From CALINF01 sp039980455 (GTDB taxonomy: Bacteria; Pseudomonadota; Gammaproteobacteria; Pseudomonadales; Halieaceae): DNA of 64,000 bases. The notes under the pieces were generated by a model. That model did no database searches. It was not told the origin of the DNA and saw only the letters and a program-made list of their open reading frames with translations. Made by a program: the position numbers and the translations under genes. The stretch is from positions 868,001-932,000 of the forward strand of contig JBDXCG010000004.1 in assembly GCA_039980455.1 (NCBI GenBank), in the 5' to 3' direction. Below are positions 33,652 to 43,006 of the stretch, piece after piece (the stretch's first letter is position 1; every line of letters starts with the position of its first letter).

Positions 33652-34647
33652 ATGAAAAAACTGTTGAACGTGACGGCTGTATTAGCACTGTGCGGCTCAT
33701 TTGGGGCCTGGGCCGACGATAATTATGGCGCTAACCCTCTTGCGCAGGAGCTCATAAATGAATTGGTCGAGGACGATGGGTTTGACCGCGCTACCTTAGA
33801 GGCTGTATTTGAAGACGCGCAGCGTAAAGACAGCATCCTCAAGGCAATGGATCGTCCCGCAGAGAAAACCAAGCCCTGGTACGACTACCGGAAGATATTT
33901 GTTACTGACAAGCGTGAGCGTCAAGGCATTGAGTTTTATGCAGAGCATAAGGAAACGCTAGCAAGGGCAGAGCAGGAAACAGGCGTCCCCGCTGAGATCA
34001 TTGTTTCTATCATTGGGGTAGAAACTTACTACGGGCGGATTACCGGCAGTTATCGTGTAATTGATGCATTGTCGACGCTTGCCTTTGATTATCCCCGGCG
34101 TTCACCTTTCTTCACCAAGGAGCTTAAAAACTATCTGATGTTAACGCGCGATCAGGGTCTGGATCCGCTCGACATGAAGGGCTCTTACGCAGGTGCGATG
34201 GGTTATGGCCAGTTTATGCCAAGTAGCTATCGAGAGTACGCGATCGACTTTGACGGCGATGGCCTGATCGATATTTGGGGTAATCCGGTTGATGCTATTG
34301 GCAGCGTTGCGAACTATTTTAAACGCCATGGTTGGCGCACGGGAGGGCAGGTTGTTGCTGCCGCAACCGCACAGCCGGATGTTGAAGAAGAGTGGTTTGT
34401 CAGGAGCCGGGCCGATCTCAAACCAAAATTTACGGTAGCGGAGTTTGAGGCTGCCGGTATAACCACGACCGACGAATTAGACCCCGCCGCCAGCGCCGTC
34501 GCGATGAAGTTTGAGTTGGAGGATGGCTATGAGTATTGGCTGGGTCTGCACAATTTCTACGTAACGACTCGCTACAACCATAGTGCGATGTATGCCATGA
34601 GTGTTTATCAGTTGAGCCAGCGCATAGCAGCTGGTGTCGGCCAGTGA
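33652..34647 (+). CDS. mltB: Lytic murein transglycosylase B (MltB family)
   Basis: 331 residues with a cleavable signal peptide ending AWA (about residue 21). No lipobox cysteine is present, so this is a soluble periplasmic form unlike E. coli MltB. The catalytic glutamate is E124 in IIGVETYYGR, and GSYAGAMGYGQFMPSSYR is the family signature. It cuts glycan strands to 1,6-anhydromuropeptides. The stop overlaps the rlpA start by 4 bp. Confidence 0.93.
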   Translation: MKKLLNVTAVLALCGSFGAWADDNYGANPLAQELINELVEDDGFDRATLEAVFEDAQRKDSILKAMDRPAEKTKPWYDYRKIFVTDKRERQGIEFYAEHKETLARAEQETGVPAEIIVSIIGVETYYGRITGSYRVIDALSTLAFDYPRRSPFFTKELKNYLMLTRDQGLDPLDMKGSYAGAMGYGQFMPSSYREYAIDFDGDGLIDIWGNPVDAIGSVANYFKRHGWRTGGQVVAAATAQPDVEEEWFVRSRADLKPKFTVAEFEAAGITTTDELDPAASAVAMKFELEDGYEYWLGLHNFYVTTRYNHSAMYAMSVYQLSQRIAAGVGQ

Positions 34648-35435
34648 TACGGCTACTTCTATCTTGCGCGTTAGTAGCACTCGCCGCCGCCTGCAGCGAG
34701 GTTCCGGTATCCACATCGGCGGATCCCGAGCTCAGTGATGGCGCGCCGGTGCGTCACATAGAGCCGGAAGATGTCGCGGACGCGGTACCCCGCGCCGATC
34801 CCATTCTGTCGGTAGGTAACAAGACACCCTATGAAGTAAATGGGAAAACTTACGACATCCTCGACAGCGCGCATAACTACAAAGAGCGCGGCATCGCATC
34901 CTGGTACGGTACTAAGTTTCATGGCCGTAAGACCTCCAATGGCGAGTTGTACGATCTCTACGCTGCCACGGCTGCACATAAGACCCTCCCCATTCCCAGC
35001 TACGCGCGCGTGACCAATTTGGATAACGGCCGCAGTGTCATTGTTCGGGTCAACGACCGCGGCCCCTTTCATGATGATCGCCTGATTGACCTGTCCTACG
35101 GTGCGGCAGTGAAACTGGGCTATATGGAAAAGGGTACAGCACCCGTCGAAGTCGAGGTGCTCAATATTGCGGGGGTGGATGACAGGCGCGGTACGACGTA
35201 TGGCGAGTATCGGTACTTGCAGCTGGGTGCCTACGGCGGTGAGGCCAGAGCGCAGGCGTTGCGCGATGAACTTACGCCCTCTCTGCCGGTCCCAGTATTT
35301 ATCAGCCCGGTAGAGTCGGCTGGAAAAGTGCTCTATCGCGTGCGGGTTGGGCCGCTCGAGGATCAAGCTCAGTTGGAGTCAGTGATGGCGAGCTTGAGAG
35401 AGGCGGGTCATACCAATGCCCAGCCATTGCCCTAG
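34644..35435 (+). CDS. rlpA: RlpA septal-ring lipoprotein with DPBB and SPOR domains
   Basis: 263 residues from a GTG that overlaps the mltB stop. The lipobox LAAAC puts the lipidated cysteine at residue 17. A double-psi beta-barrel (GIASWYGTKFHGRKTSNGE to VRVNDRGPFHDDRLIDLS) gives transglycosylase activity on denuded glycans in Pseudomonas. The C-terminal SPOR domain (YLQLGAYGGEARA to RVRVGPLEDQ) targets septal peptidoglycan. It is anchored in the outer membrane. Confidence 0.94.
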   Translation: MIRLLLSCALVALAAACSEVPVSTSADPELSDGAPVRHIEPEDVADAVPRADPILSVGNKTPYEVNGKTYDILDSAHNYKERGIASWYGTKFHGRKTSNGELYDLYAATAAHKTLPIPSYARVTNLDNGRSVIVRVNDRGPFHDDRLIDLSYGAAVKLGYMEKGTAPVEVEVLNIAGVDDRRGTTYGEYRYLQLGAYGGEARAQALRDELTPSLPVPVFISPVESAGKVLYRVRVGPLEDQAQLESVMASLREAGHTNAQPLP

Positions 35436-35525
35436 CCATCGAATTGTGGCGAATTGTATCGCTGACATTGCGCTTACGGTAACATCGCGCGCAACCCCTT
35501 GGATTGACGACCGGTTGTCTGATTT

Positions 35526-36686
35526 ATGAAGCGTTTTATTCTGGCTGCGCTGCTGGCCTCTGTTTATTTTCCTGTCTACGCGGCAGATATTGTTCCTGCA
35601 CCACCACAGGTCGGTGCAAAAGCCTATCTGCTGATCGATGCTGATAGCGGCGCAGTGCTGGCAGAGGGTAACGCGGATATGCCGCTGCCCCCGGCCAGTC
35701 TCACCAAGCTGATGACCAGCTATGTTCTGGCTAGTGAGCTCGCTGCCGGGCGCGTCGGCCGTGATGATCTTGTGGTTGTGAGCGAGAATGCCTGGTCGCA
35801 GAACCCGGTCTTTAATGGCTCATCGCTCATGTGGATCGAGCCTGGCAAAGACGTCACAGTCGGTCAGTTGGAGCAAGGCGTGGTGATCTCATCAGGTAAT
35901 GATGCCACGGTTGCATTGGCTGAACATCTGGCGGGAAGCGAGAGTGCTTTTGCCGACATGATGAATGGCCATGCCGAGGCACTGGGTATGCGTGATTCTT
36001 ATTTTGTGAATTCTCACGGCCTGCCCGATCCTCAACATGTGGTGACAGCGCGCGATCTGGCCATCCTGTCGGCGGCACTGATCAACCGCTTCCCTGAGCA
36101 TTACGCGGTCTACAAGCAGCGTGAATACACCTACAACGATATCCGCCAATACAATCGCAATACGCTGTTGGGCGAAGACGCCTCCGTAGACGGGCTGAAA
36201 ACCGGCTATACCCGAGAGGCGGGTTACGGTTTGGTTGCCTCCGCAAAGCGCCGTGGCATGCGGCTCATCTCCGTTGTGCTGGGTACCAAGAGTCCCAATG
36301 CACGCAAAAACGAAACTCGCGGATTGCTGAATTACGGATTCCGTTTCTTCGAAACGATTACGCTGTTTGAAGGCGGCGAGACGCTGGATGAACCGCGTAT
36401 CTGGAAGGGGCAGCAGGACTATCTATCGGTGGGCATCGCTGACAAAGCGCTGGTCACTCTGCCAAGAGGAAAACAAAAGCATCTCAAGACCGCGATTACC
36501 CTCCAGGAAGAGTTGGTTGCGCCTGTCGCCATCGGCGATGAAGTCGGACAAGTGTCTATGACATTAGATGGTGAAGAGGTTTACAGCGCGCCTATCGTTG
36601 CCCTGGAGGCCGTGGAGCCCGGTGGATTCTTCGCCCGCCTGTGGGATGTTTTGCTGATGTGGTTTGCCAAACTATTTAGTGCCTGA
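35526..36686 (+). CDS. dacA: D-alanyl-D-alanine carboxypeptidase (PBP5/6 family)
   Basis: 386 residues with a signal peptide cleaved near VYAAD. Active-site motifs are S58-LTK, SGN (SSGNDAT) and KTG (GLKTGYTREAG). A C-terminal amphipathic helix (FARLWDVLLMWFAKLFSA) would anchor it to the inner membrane face. It trims the terminal D-Ala from pentapeptides. ybeD follows within 20 bp. Confidence 0.96.
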   Translation: MKRFILAALLASVYFPVYAADIVPAPPQVGAKAYLLIDADSGAVLAEGNADMPLPPASLTKLMTSYVLASELAAGRVGRDDLVVVSENAWSQNPVFNGSSLMWIEPGKDVTVGQLEQGVVISSGNDATVALAEHLAGSESAFADMMNGHAEALGMRDSYFVNSHGLPDPQHVVTARDLAILSAALINRFPEHYAVYKQREYTYNDIRQYNRNTLLGEDASVDGLKTGYTREAGYGLVASAKRRGMRLISVVLGTKSPNARKNETRGLLNYGFRFFETITLFEGGETLDEPRIWKGQQDYLSVGIADKALVTLPRGKQKHLKTAITLQEELVAPVAIGDEVGQVSMTLDGEEVYSAPIVALEAVEPGGFFARLWDVLLMWFAKLFSA

Positions 36687-36702
36687 GACACGTAAGAAGC
36701 AC

Positions 36703-36975
36703 ATGACTGAAGAGCAAGAACCGCCGAAGATTGAATTTCCCTGTGAGTACCCCATCAAGGTGCTAGGGAAGAATGTGGATGAATTCTCGCCCACGGTGCT
36801 AGAGGTGTTTGAGCGACACGCCGCGGGTTTTGACCATGAAGCCATTGCCACCAAGACCAGCGGCAAGGCGACGTTTACCTCGATGACGATTACCATCACC
36901 GCAACAGGCCCGGAGCAGTTGAGTGAACTGCATAAGGACCTGATGGCCACGGGGTTGGTGCACATGGTCATTTAG
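36703..36975 (+). CDS. ybeD: YbeD-family (DUF493) regulatory-fold protein
   Basis: 90 residues from the ATG at 36703; an upstream in-frame codon lies inside dacA. It reads IEFPCEYPIKVLGKN, FERHAAGFDHEAI and ends LMATGLVHMVI, the small ACT-like DUF493 protein that nearly always sits between dacA and lipB. A lipoate-related regulatory function is suspected from context but unproven. Confidence 0.92.
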   Translation: MTEEQEPPKIEFPCEYPIKVLGKNVDEFSPTVLEVFERHAAGFDHEAIATKTSGKATFTSMTITITATGPEQLSELHKDLMATGLVHMVI

Positions 36976-36983
36976 GCTACGTT

Positions 36984-37607
36984 TTGATTGCTGTCACTAC
37001 TCGTAATCTGGGTACAGTGGATTACGCGTCCACGCTGGCCGCGATGCGGCGGTACACTGACACTCGCACTGCTGAGTCTCCGGATCAACTCTGGTTGTTG
37101 CAACATCCAAGGGTCTTCACACAGGGGCAAGCGGGTAAGGCCGAGCACGTGTTAGCGCCCGGCGATATCCCGGTGATTCAGGTGGATCGCGGTGGGCAGG
37201 TAACCTACCACGGCCCCGGGCAATGGGTTATGTACTGGTTGATAGATTTGAGGCGTCGCAATCTAGGCGTCCGCAAGCTGGTAGATACTATCGAGCAGAC
37301 TGCGGTGGCTTTATTGGGACAGTATGGAATCAATGCTGCCCCCGAACCTGCCGCTCCCGGCGTTTATGTCGATGGCAGTAAAATTGCGTCGTTGGGATTG
37401 CGCGTACGCAAAGGCTGTAGCTATCACGGCCTGTCACTGAACGTGGATATGGACCTGGAGCCGTTTTCACGCATAAACCCCTGTGGCTACGAGGGCCTGC
37501 GGGTCACGTCCATGGCGCAGTGTTTGGGTGGCGCCCCACTCGATATCGACGCGGTAGGCGCCAGCTTACTTGCAACTGCTCAGCAGACGCTCGAGGGCGT
37601 CAGCTAA
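36984..37607 (+). CDS. lipB: Octanoyl-[ACP]:protein octanoyltransferase
   Basis: 207 residues from a TTG at 36984, eight bases after ybeD. RGGQVTYHGPGQ is the acyl-binding motif, K133 in GSKIASLG and C167 in NPCGYEG are the catalytic Lys and Cys. It transfers octanoate to E2 and GcvH domains. In Pseudomonas lipA follows directly; here prfC does, so lipoate synthase must be encoded elsewhere. Confidence 0.95.
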   Translation: MIAVTTRNLGTVDYASTLAAMRRYTDTRTAESPDQLWLLQHPRVFTQGQAGKAEHVLAPGDIPVIQVDRGGQVTYHGPGQWVMYWLIDLRRRNLGVRKLVDTIEQTAVALLGQYGINAAPEPAAPGVYVDGSKIASLGLRVRKGCSYHGLSLNVDMDLEPFSRINPCGYEGLRVTSMAQCLGGAPLDIDAVGASLLATAQQTLEGVS

Positions 37608-37694
37608 CCCAGCTTTTTCCGCTGCGCTGCTCATGCACTGCGCGCCGGCAAGAAACTGCGTATAATCCGCGCTTTTTAGAGGTAAGCCAAAGCC

Positions 37695-39272
37695 ATGTCA
37701 GACCTGAGCAACGCCATCGACGCGCGGCGTACCTTTGCGATTATCTCGCACCCCGACGCCGGCAAGACCACGATCACGGAGAAGCTGCTGCTGCTGGGCA
37801 GTGCAATTCAGGTCGCTGGCACGGTGAAGGGCAAAAAGGGACCTCATGCAACGTCAGATTGGATGAGCATGGAGCAGGAGCGGGGGATATCGGTTACCTC
37901 ATCCGTGATGCAGTTTCCGTATCGCGACCGTACGGTAAACCTGCTCGATACTCCGGGCCATGAGGACTTTTCAGAGGACACCTACCGCACGCTGACAGCC
38001 GTAGATTCTGCACTGATGGTGATCGATGGGGCTAAAGGCGTAGAGGCGCGCACAATCAAGCTGATGAATGTGTGTCGTTTGCGCGACACGCCTATCGTTA
38101 GCTTCGTTAACAAGATGGACCGCGATATTCGCGAGCCCATCGATTTGCTTGATGAAATTGAGGAAGTCCTGTCGATAGAGGCAGCGCCTATCAATTGGCC
38201 AATCGGCATGGGCGGCCATTTCAAGGGTGTCTACAACCTCTATACCGATGTGGTGCATCTTTATACCGCGGGCAAGGGCAGTGTGTTGGCTGAGGACCAT
38301 CGTATTGAGGGGCTCGACAGCAGTGATGTGCGCGATTTACTTGGGGAAGATTACGACGCTTTCCTGGAAGAGATCGAGCTTGTGAGAGGTGCCAGCCATC
38401 AGTTCGATCTGGATGCGTTTCTGGCCGGCAAGCTAACGCCGGTATTCTTTGGTACTGCGCTAGGCAATTTCGGTGTGCGTGAAATGCTCGATGATTTTGT
38501 TCAGTGGGCGCCGCCGCCTCTCAATCGTTTAGCGACTGAGCGCGAGGTGGATGCCAGGGAGGCCGACTTCTCCGGTTTCGTTTTCAAGATTCAGGCCAAC
38601 ATGGACCCGCGTCATCGCGATCGTATAGCCTTTATGCGAGTCTGCTCGGGCATGTACGAAAAAGGGATGAAGATGCGTCATGTGCGCATTGGCAAGGATG
38701 TGAAAGTTGCCGATGCAGTGACATTCAAGGCAGGGGAGCGTTCTTTAGTGGAGGAGGCCGTATCAGGTGACATCATTGGCCTGCACAATCACGGCACGAT
38801 TCAGATTGGCGATACGTTCACACAGGGCGGAGATCTGCAGTTCACCGGCATCCCTCACTTTGCCCCGGAGCTGTTCCGGCGCATCAGACTACGAGACCCG
38901 ATGAAGGCCAAGCAATTGCAGAAAGGTCTGCAGCAGCTGTCAGAGGAAGGTTCTACTCAGGTATTCACGCCACTATCCAATTCAGATCTCATCGTCGGAG
39001 CAGTGGGGCAACTGCAGTTTGATGTGGTGGCTTATCGTCTTAAAGATGAGTACAAAGTCGAAGCCATGTATGAGCCCGTCAACGTGTATACCGCGCGCTG
39101 GGTGTATTGCGATGACGAACGCAAACTGGAAGACTTCCGCAAGAAAGCGGCAGAGCATCTGTCGGTAGACGGCGGTGGCTACCTCACCTACCTGGCGCCG
39201 ACCCGGGTCAACCTGTCATTGATGGAAGAGCGCTGGCCGGACATCGAGTTTTGTGCCACGCGAGAGCACTGA
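37695..39272 (+). CDS. prfC: Peptide chain release factor 3
   Basis: 525 residues. GTPase motifs are SHPDAGKTT (P-loop), DTPGHEDFSEDTYR (G3) and NKMDRD (G4), followed by the RF3 beta-barrel and C-terminal domain. It recycles RF1 and RF2 after peptide release. A TATAAT at 37661-37666 is a probable -10, giving prfC its own promoter. It converges with gpx. Confidence 0.97.
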   Translation: MSDLSNAIDARRTFAIISHPDAGKTTITEKLLLLGSAIQVAGTVKGKKGPHATSDWMSMEQERGISVTSSVMQFPYRDRTVNLLDTPGHEDFSEDTYRTLTAVDSALMVIDGAKGVEARTIKLMNVCRLRDTPIVSFVNKMDRDIREPIDLLDEIEEVLSIEAAPINWPIGMGGHFKGVYNLYTDVVHLYTAGKGSVLAEDHRIEGLDSSDVRDLLGEDYDAFLEEIELVRGASHQFDLDAFLAGKLTPVFFGTALGNFGVREMLDDFVQWAPPPLNRLATEREVDAREADFSGFVFKIQANMDPRHRDRIAFMRVCSGMYEKGMKMRHVRIGKDVKVADAVTFKAGERSLVEEAVSGDIIGLHNHGTIQIGDTFTQGGDLQFTGIPHFAPELFRRIRLRDPMKAKQLQKGLQQLSEEGSTQVFTPLSNSDLIVGAVGQLQFDVVAYRLKDEYKVEAMYEPVNVYTARWVYCDDERKLEDFRKKAAEHLSVDGGGYLTYLAPTRVNLSLMEERWPDIEFCATREH

Positions 39273-39300
39273 GCCTATCGCAGAGCGAGGAGTCGCCCAA

Positions 39301-39786
39301 TTAGCCCAGTAGGGCTTCTATATCGGCCGCGATATCCTCAGGCTTGGTAGCAGGTGCGTAACGCTTTATTACGTCGCCGTCCTTATTGATCAGGAATTTG
39401 GTGAAATTCCATTTAATGGCCTGCGTGCCGAGTGCGCCCGGAGCTGCTTTTTTGAGATGCTTGAAAAGTGGGTCTGCGCCGCCGCCGTTGACTTCGACTT
39501 TTCCGAACATGGGAAAGCTCACCCCGTAGTTCAGCTGGCAAAACTCCTGAATCTCATCGTTATTGCCCGGGTCCTGTTTACCGAATTGGTTGCAGGGAAA
39601 CCCGAGTATCTCCAGTCCTTGATCTCGATATTGCCCGTACAGACCTTCGAGGCCTTCAAACTGAGGTGTGAAGCCGCATTTGGATGCTGTGTTCACGACA
39701 AGTAATACCTTACCTTTGAATTCGCTGAGGTCACGGCCCGTGCCGCCAGTAGTCTGGCAACTGAAGTCATAAACGGTTTGGCTCAT
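39301..39786 (-). CDS. gpx: Glutathione peroxidase family (Cys-type) thiol peroxidase
   Basis: 161 residues. Peroxidatic C37 lies in NTASKCGFTPQ, with the second cysteine in LGFPCNQFG and the catalytic Trp-Asn in KWNFTKFL. It is the cysteine, not selenocysteine, form; bacterial members usually use thioredoxin or glutathione to reduce peroxides, including lipid hydroperoxides. It lies 35 bp after the desaturase, which fits protection of unsaturated lipids. Confidence 0.92.
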   Translation of the reverse strand: MSQTVYDFSCQTTGGTGRDLSEFKGKVLLVVNTASKCGFTPQFEGLEGLYGQYRDQGLEILGFPCNQFGKQDPGNNDEIQEFCQLNYGVSFPMFGKVEVNGGGADPLFKHLKKAAPGALGTQAIKWNFTKFLINKDGDVIKRYAPATKPEDIAADIEALLG

Positions 39787-39821
39787 AGTTACGCTCTTGT
39801 TCAGATAGAGGGAATGGTCGC

Positions 39822-41021
39822 TCAGGCGGGTTGCATCTGTTGATGCCGCACCTGCTCCATGAGCAGGGTTAAGCGCTTGCGCTGCATCTTCAGTGAATAC
39901 TCAAGTTCCTTGAGTTTGCTCGGTAGTGCGGCGCTCTCCCAGCGAGTGTGTAACTGCTGGCGACGCTCTTCCAGAGCGCCTTCAAACTGCGCTACTTTGG
40001 CTTCCACGCGCTTGGACTGCAGCAATTTCCATTGATTGATGGACTCGGTAAATAGCTGGTACTCGCGCTCAAGAATGGTGCGCAACGTATCGCTGCCTTC
40101 GTGAGCGCTCAGTTCATTGCGTGCTCGTTCGAATTCCGTGTCCAAGATAGCGCGCTGTATTTTAAAGTCAGGCACCCGCACCAGCTTGCTGGCCAAGCCA
40201 ACGTGAGAGCACAGGTTGATCATCCACTTGGTGGGATCCCAATGCCACCAGCGTATGCCATTGCGGTAGTCTGTTTGAAAGATGTGGTGGTAGTTGTGGT
40301 AGCCCTCACCATAGGTGAGAAACGCCAGAAAGCCATTGTCTCTGGCGCTGTTTGATTCTGTGTAGGGACGCGAACCCCAATAGTGCGCCAGGGAATTGAT
40401 GAAGAATGTAACGTGGTGATTGACCACGAGTCGCAGTAGACCTACCAACAGCATCGTGCCGATGATGTCGCCGTGCCATACACCCAACGCTAGCGGCAGT
40501 GCCACGTTCATAAAAGTCGTCAGCATCACGTAGTGCTTGTCTTGCCACACGACGATTGGATCGCGCTGCAGATCGCGCACGTTGCTGAAATCCGTAGTAT
40601 TGGTGCGGTACTTGCGCAGCATCCATCCCATATGACTGAACCATAGTCCGCGGCTCGCAGAATAAGGATCATCATCGATATCATCCACGTGGCGGTGATG
40701 CCGGCGATGATCAGATGCCCAGATCAGAATACTGTTCTGTAATGCACCTGCGCCCCAGAATGCGAAGAACCACCTCAGCGCCGGTTTTGCCTCGTAGGAT
40801 TTATGTGCCCACAATCTGTGATAGCCGCCAGTGATTGAAAGGCCGTTGAGATACAAAAAGGCAACTGCCCAGCCCCATTGGAAGCCGTCGTAGCCGTGGT
40901 AAACGCCCCAGGCAGGAACCAGGATCAGCGTGGCAATTGGCAAGCCCGCAAAGATGATCATATTGGTCATATCCAGAGGGGGCTTGGCGCCAGCTTTCGC
41001 AGCGTCATAATCTGTATTCAT
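39822..41021 (-). CDS. Membrane acyl-CoA delta-9-type fatty acid desaturase
   Basis: 399 residues with at least four membrane helices and the three histidine boxes of the SCD/DesC family: HRLWAH (68-73), HRRHH (105-109) and HNYHH (242-246). GYHNYHHIFQTDYRNG is the acyl-CoA desaturase form. The last ~80 residues are a charged coiled coil that many bacterial desaturases lack. It introduces a cis double bond into saturated acyl chains. gpx lies downstream on the same strand. Confidence 0.9.
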   Translation of the reverse strand: MNTDYDAAKAGAKPPLDMTNMIIFAGLPIATLILVPAWGVYHGYDGFQWGWAVAFLYLNGLSITGGYHRLWAHKSYEAKPALRWFFAFWGAGALQNSILIWASDHRRHHRHVDDIDDDPYSASRGLWFSHMGWMLRKYRTNTTDFSNVRDLQRDPIVVWQDKHYVMLTTFMNVALPLALGVWHGDIIGTMLLVGLLRLVVNHHVTFFINSLAHYWGSRPYTESNSARDNGFLAFLTYGEGYHNYHHIFQTDYRNGIRWWHWDPTKWMINLCSHVGLASKLVRVPDFKIQRAILDTEFERARNELSAHEGSDTLRTILEREYQLFTESINQWKLLQSKRVEAKVAQFEGALEERRQQLHTRWESAALPSKLKELEYSLKMQRKRLTLLMEQVRHQQMQPA

Positions 41022-41252
41022 AAGAGCCGTTCTTTGCGCTTGAGTGAGGGCGAATCATAGCTCTTTTGGACACTTTTGTCCCGCCATTGCCACTTCGCCG
41101 CTGGCTAGGTCGTTAGCCTCAACCGCAGCGGTAGGCACACACCCGGTCAGTGATTTACAGTATGATGCAACTCGTTTAGCGCCCATCGGGACAGCCATGC
41201 CAGCCTCATACAGGCGAAATCGCTCCAAGCTTCGCTTGATTCAAACTCCCGG

Positions 41253-42644
41253 ATGACCGCTAGCCGTCAGGCCGTGTTTACGCGCGGCTCAACCATGCGT
41301 CATGTGCTTGCGATGACAGCGGCCAGTGCTACTGGTTTGCTCGCCATGTTCGGCGTCGATCTGATCGATATGTATTTTCTGACATTACTGGGCGAGCAGG
41401 CGCTGGTGGCGGCTGTTGGCTTCGCCAGTACGCTGATCTTTTTCCTGGTGTCGATCAGCATAGGGTTGCAGATTGCACTGGGGGCATTGGTTGCTCGTTC
41501 CGAAGGTGCTCATCGCAGGGATCAAGCCGGCCAGTATTGTACTAGCGCATTGGTATTTAATGGCTTGACCGCGTTGGTCATCAGTGCCGTTGGTTGGTTT
41601 TACTTACCACAATTATTGGCGTTACTGGGTGCCAGCGGTCAAACGCTGGAGTTCGCAATACGCTACGGCAGTATTTTGTTACCTAGCATTCCCATTTTAG
41701 TGATTGGCATGAGTGCGGCCGCGGCAGTGCGCGCTATAGGCGACGCGCGCCGGGCTATGTGGGCGACGCTAATTGGATCTATCGTCAATGCCATACTCGA
41801 TCCCATTTTTATCTTCGGTTTTGATTGGGGTTTGGAAGGTGCTGCATGGGCGTCAGTAGCGGCCCGGATTGCAGTACTGATCACAGCGTGGAGAGCACTG
41901 GTTGGCGTTCATAAGCTACCTCGGCGGGTAAGTTATGGGCAGTTTCGTTCAGATCTTATTCCCCTGCTGGCCATTGCAGGCCCTGCTGTGCTCACTAATC
42001 TGGCAACGCCTATCGGCAACAGTTTTGTGCTGCGAACGATGTCTCAGTACGGCGATAGCGCAGTCGCCGGTGCAGCAATCATGGGGCGGATAACGCCGGT
42101 TGCGCTGGCGGCTATTTTTGCGCTGTCTGCGGCAGTTGGGCCTATTATCGGCCAGAACGCAGGTGCCGGATTATACGGGCGAGTGCGCTCAACCCTGCGT
42201 GACTCGGTGATCTTTACGGCCGCCTATGTACTGGTGGTCTGGCTGATATTGCTAGTCACCTGTGACCTGATTGTGGGTGTGTTCTCTGCGTCCACTCAGG
42301 CCGAAGAACTGATCCGTTTCTATGTACAGTTTCTTGTTGGCTCGTTCTTTTTCAGCGGCTGCCTGTTTGTTGCCAACGCCAGTTTCAACAACTTAGGTCA
42401 CCCGCGCTGGGCTACCGTGGCCAACTTCAGCAAGGTTTTGCTGGGCATCGTGCCAGCTGTTTATGTGGGTTCGTCCTGGTATGGCGCTAAAGGCGTTTTA
42501 GCGGGTGAGGTGGTGGGTGCTGCGCTGTTCGGGTTGGTCGCTATGGCGGCTGCGTTTGCTCTGGTGAATCGTTTAGAACGTGATTATGTGCCTGCGGCAG
42601 TTTCCGTCTCGCCGGACGGCGAAGAGACAGCTGCAGCGCGGTAG
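41253..42644 (+). CDS. MATE-family multidrug/toxin efflux transporter
   Basis: 463 residues with twelve predicted membrane helices in two MatE halves. FGVDLIDMYFLTLLGEQALVAAVGF is the usual opening, and APTIGNS-like GPAVLTNLATPIGNSFV starts the second half. Substrates are probably cationic compounds exchanged for Na+ or H+, but specificity cannot be read. Its last 61 bp overlap the end of the DUF5329 gene on the other strand. Confidence 0.9.
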   Translation: MTASRQAVFTRGSTMRHVLAMTAASATGLLAMFGVDLIDMYFLTLLGEQALVAAVGFASTLIFFLVSISIGLQIALGALVARSEGAHRRDQAGQYCTSALVFNGLTALVISAVGWFYLPQLLALLGASGQTLEFAIRYGSILLPSIPILVIGMSAAAAVRAIGDARRAMWATLIGSIVNAILDPIFIFGFDWGLEGAAWASVAARIAVLITAWRALVGVHKLPRRVSYGQFRSDLIPLLAIAGPAVLTNLATPIGNSFVLRTMSQYGDSAVAGAAIMGRITPVALAAIFALSAAVGPIIGQNAGAGLYGRVRSTLRDSVIFTAAYVLVVWLILLVTCDLIVGVFSASTQAEELIRFYVQFLVGSFFFSGCLFVANASFNNLGHPRWATVANFSKVLLGIVPAVYVGSSWYGAKGVLAGEVVGAALFGLVAMAAAFALVNRLERDYVPAAVSVSPDGEETAAAR

Positions 42645-43006
42645 CGTTTTAGCTCTCGGTTCAACCAATCGCCGGATGGTTCGGTCTGATTGGCGCAGGT
42701 AACGGTATAGGGTTTACCCGTCCAGGAGCTCTTTGAGGCGAGTCGGTCGATAAAATGTTCGGCCGAATCTGCGTAGCGTTTGCCCCGACTGTATTTCAGT
42801 CGCAAATGATCAGCCGCGTCCGCCGAATCGTGATCGCTACCATTGCGATGAAAAGTACAGCCACTGCCGGCAACGAAAACCAATAGGTGTTCAATTTCGG
42901 TGGGTGCTTGAGATGGGGCAGCGTGGGCCATCGCTGTGGGTAATAATAGCCATACCCAAATTGCAGCCACCAACATACGTAGGCTGGCTAGTGATCTTTC
43001 TGTCAC
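42584..43006 (-). CDS. DUF5329 (YfeK-like) secreted protein
   Basis: 140 residues with a signal peptide ending AHAA. The family core is IEHLLVFVAGSGCTFHRNG, then ADHLRLKYSRGKRY, EHFIDRLASKSSWTGKPY and DWLNRELKRYR. It is a small periplasmic protein of unknown function conserved in gammaproteobacteria. The start overlaps the stop of the EEP-fold gene (ATGA), so they are coupled. Confidence 0.85.
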   Translation of the reverse strand: MTERSLASLRMLVAAIWVWLLLPTAMAHAAPSQAPTEIEHLLVFVAGSGCTFHRNGSDHDSADAADHLRLKYSRGKRYADSAEHFIDRLASKSSWTGKPYTVTCANQTEPSGDWLNRELKRYRAAAVSSPSGETETAAGT

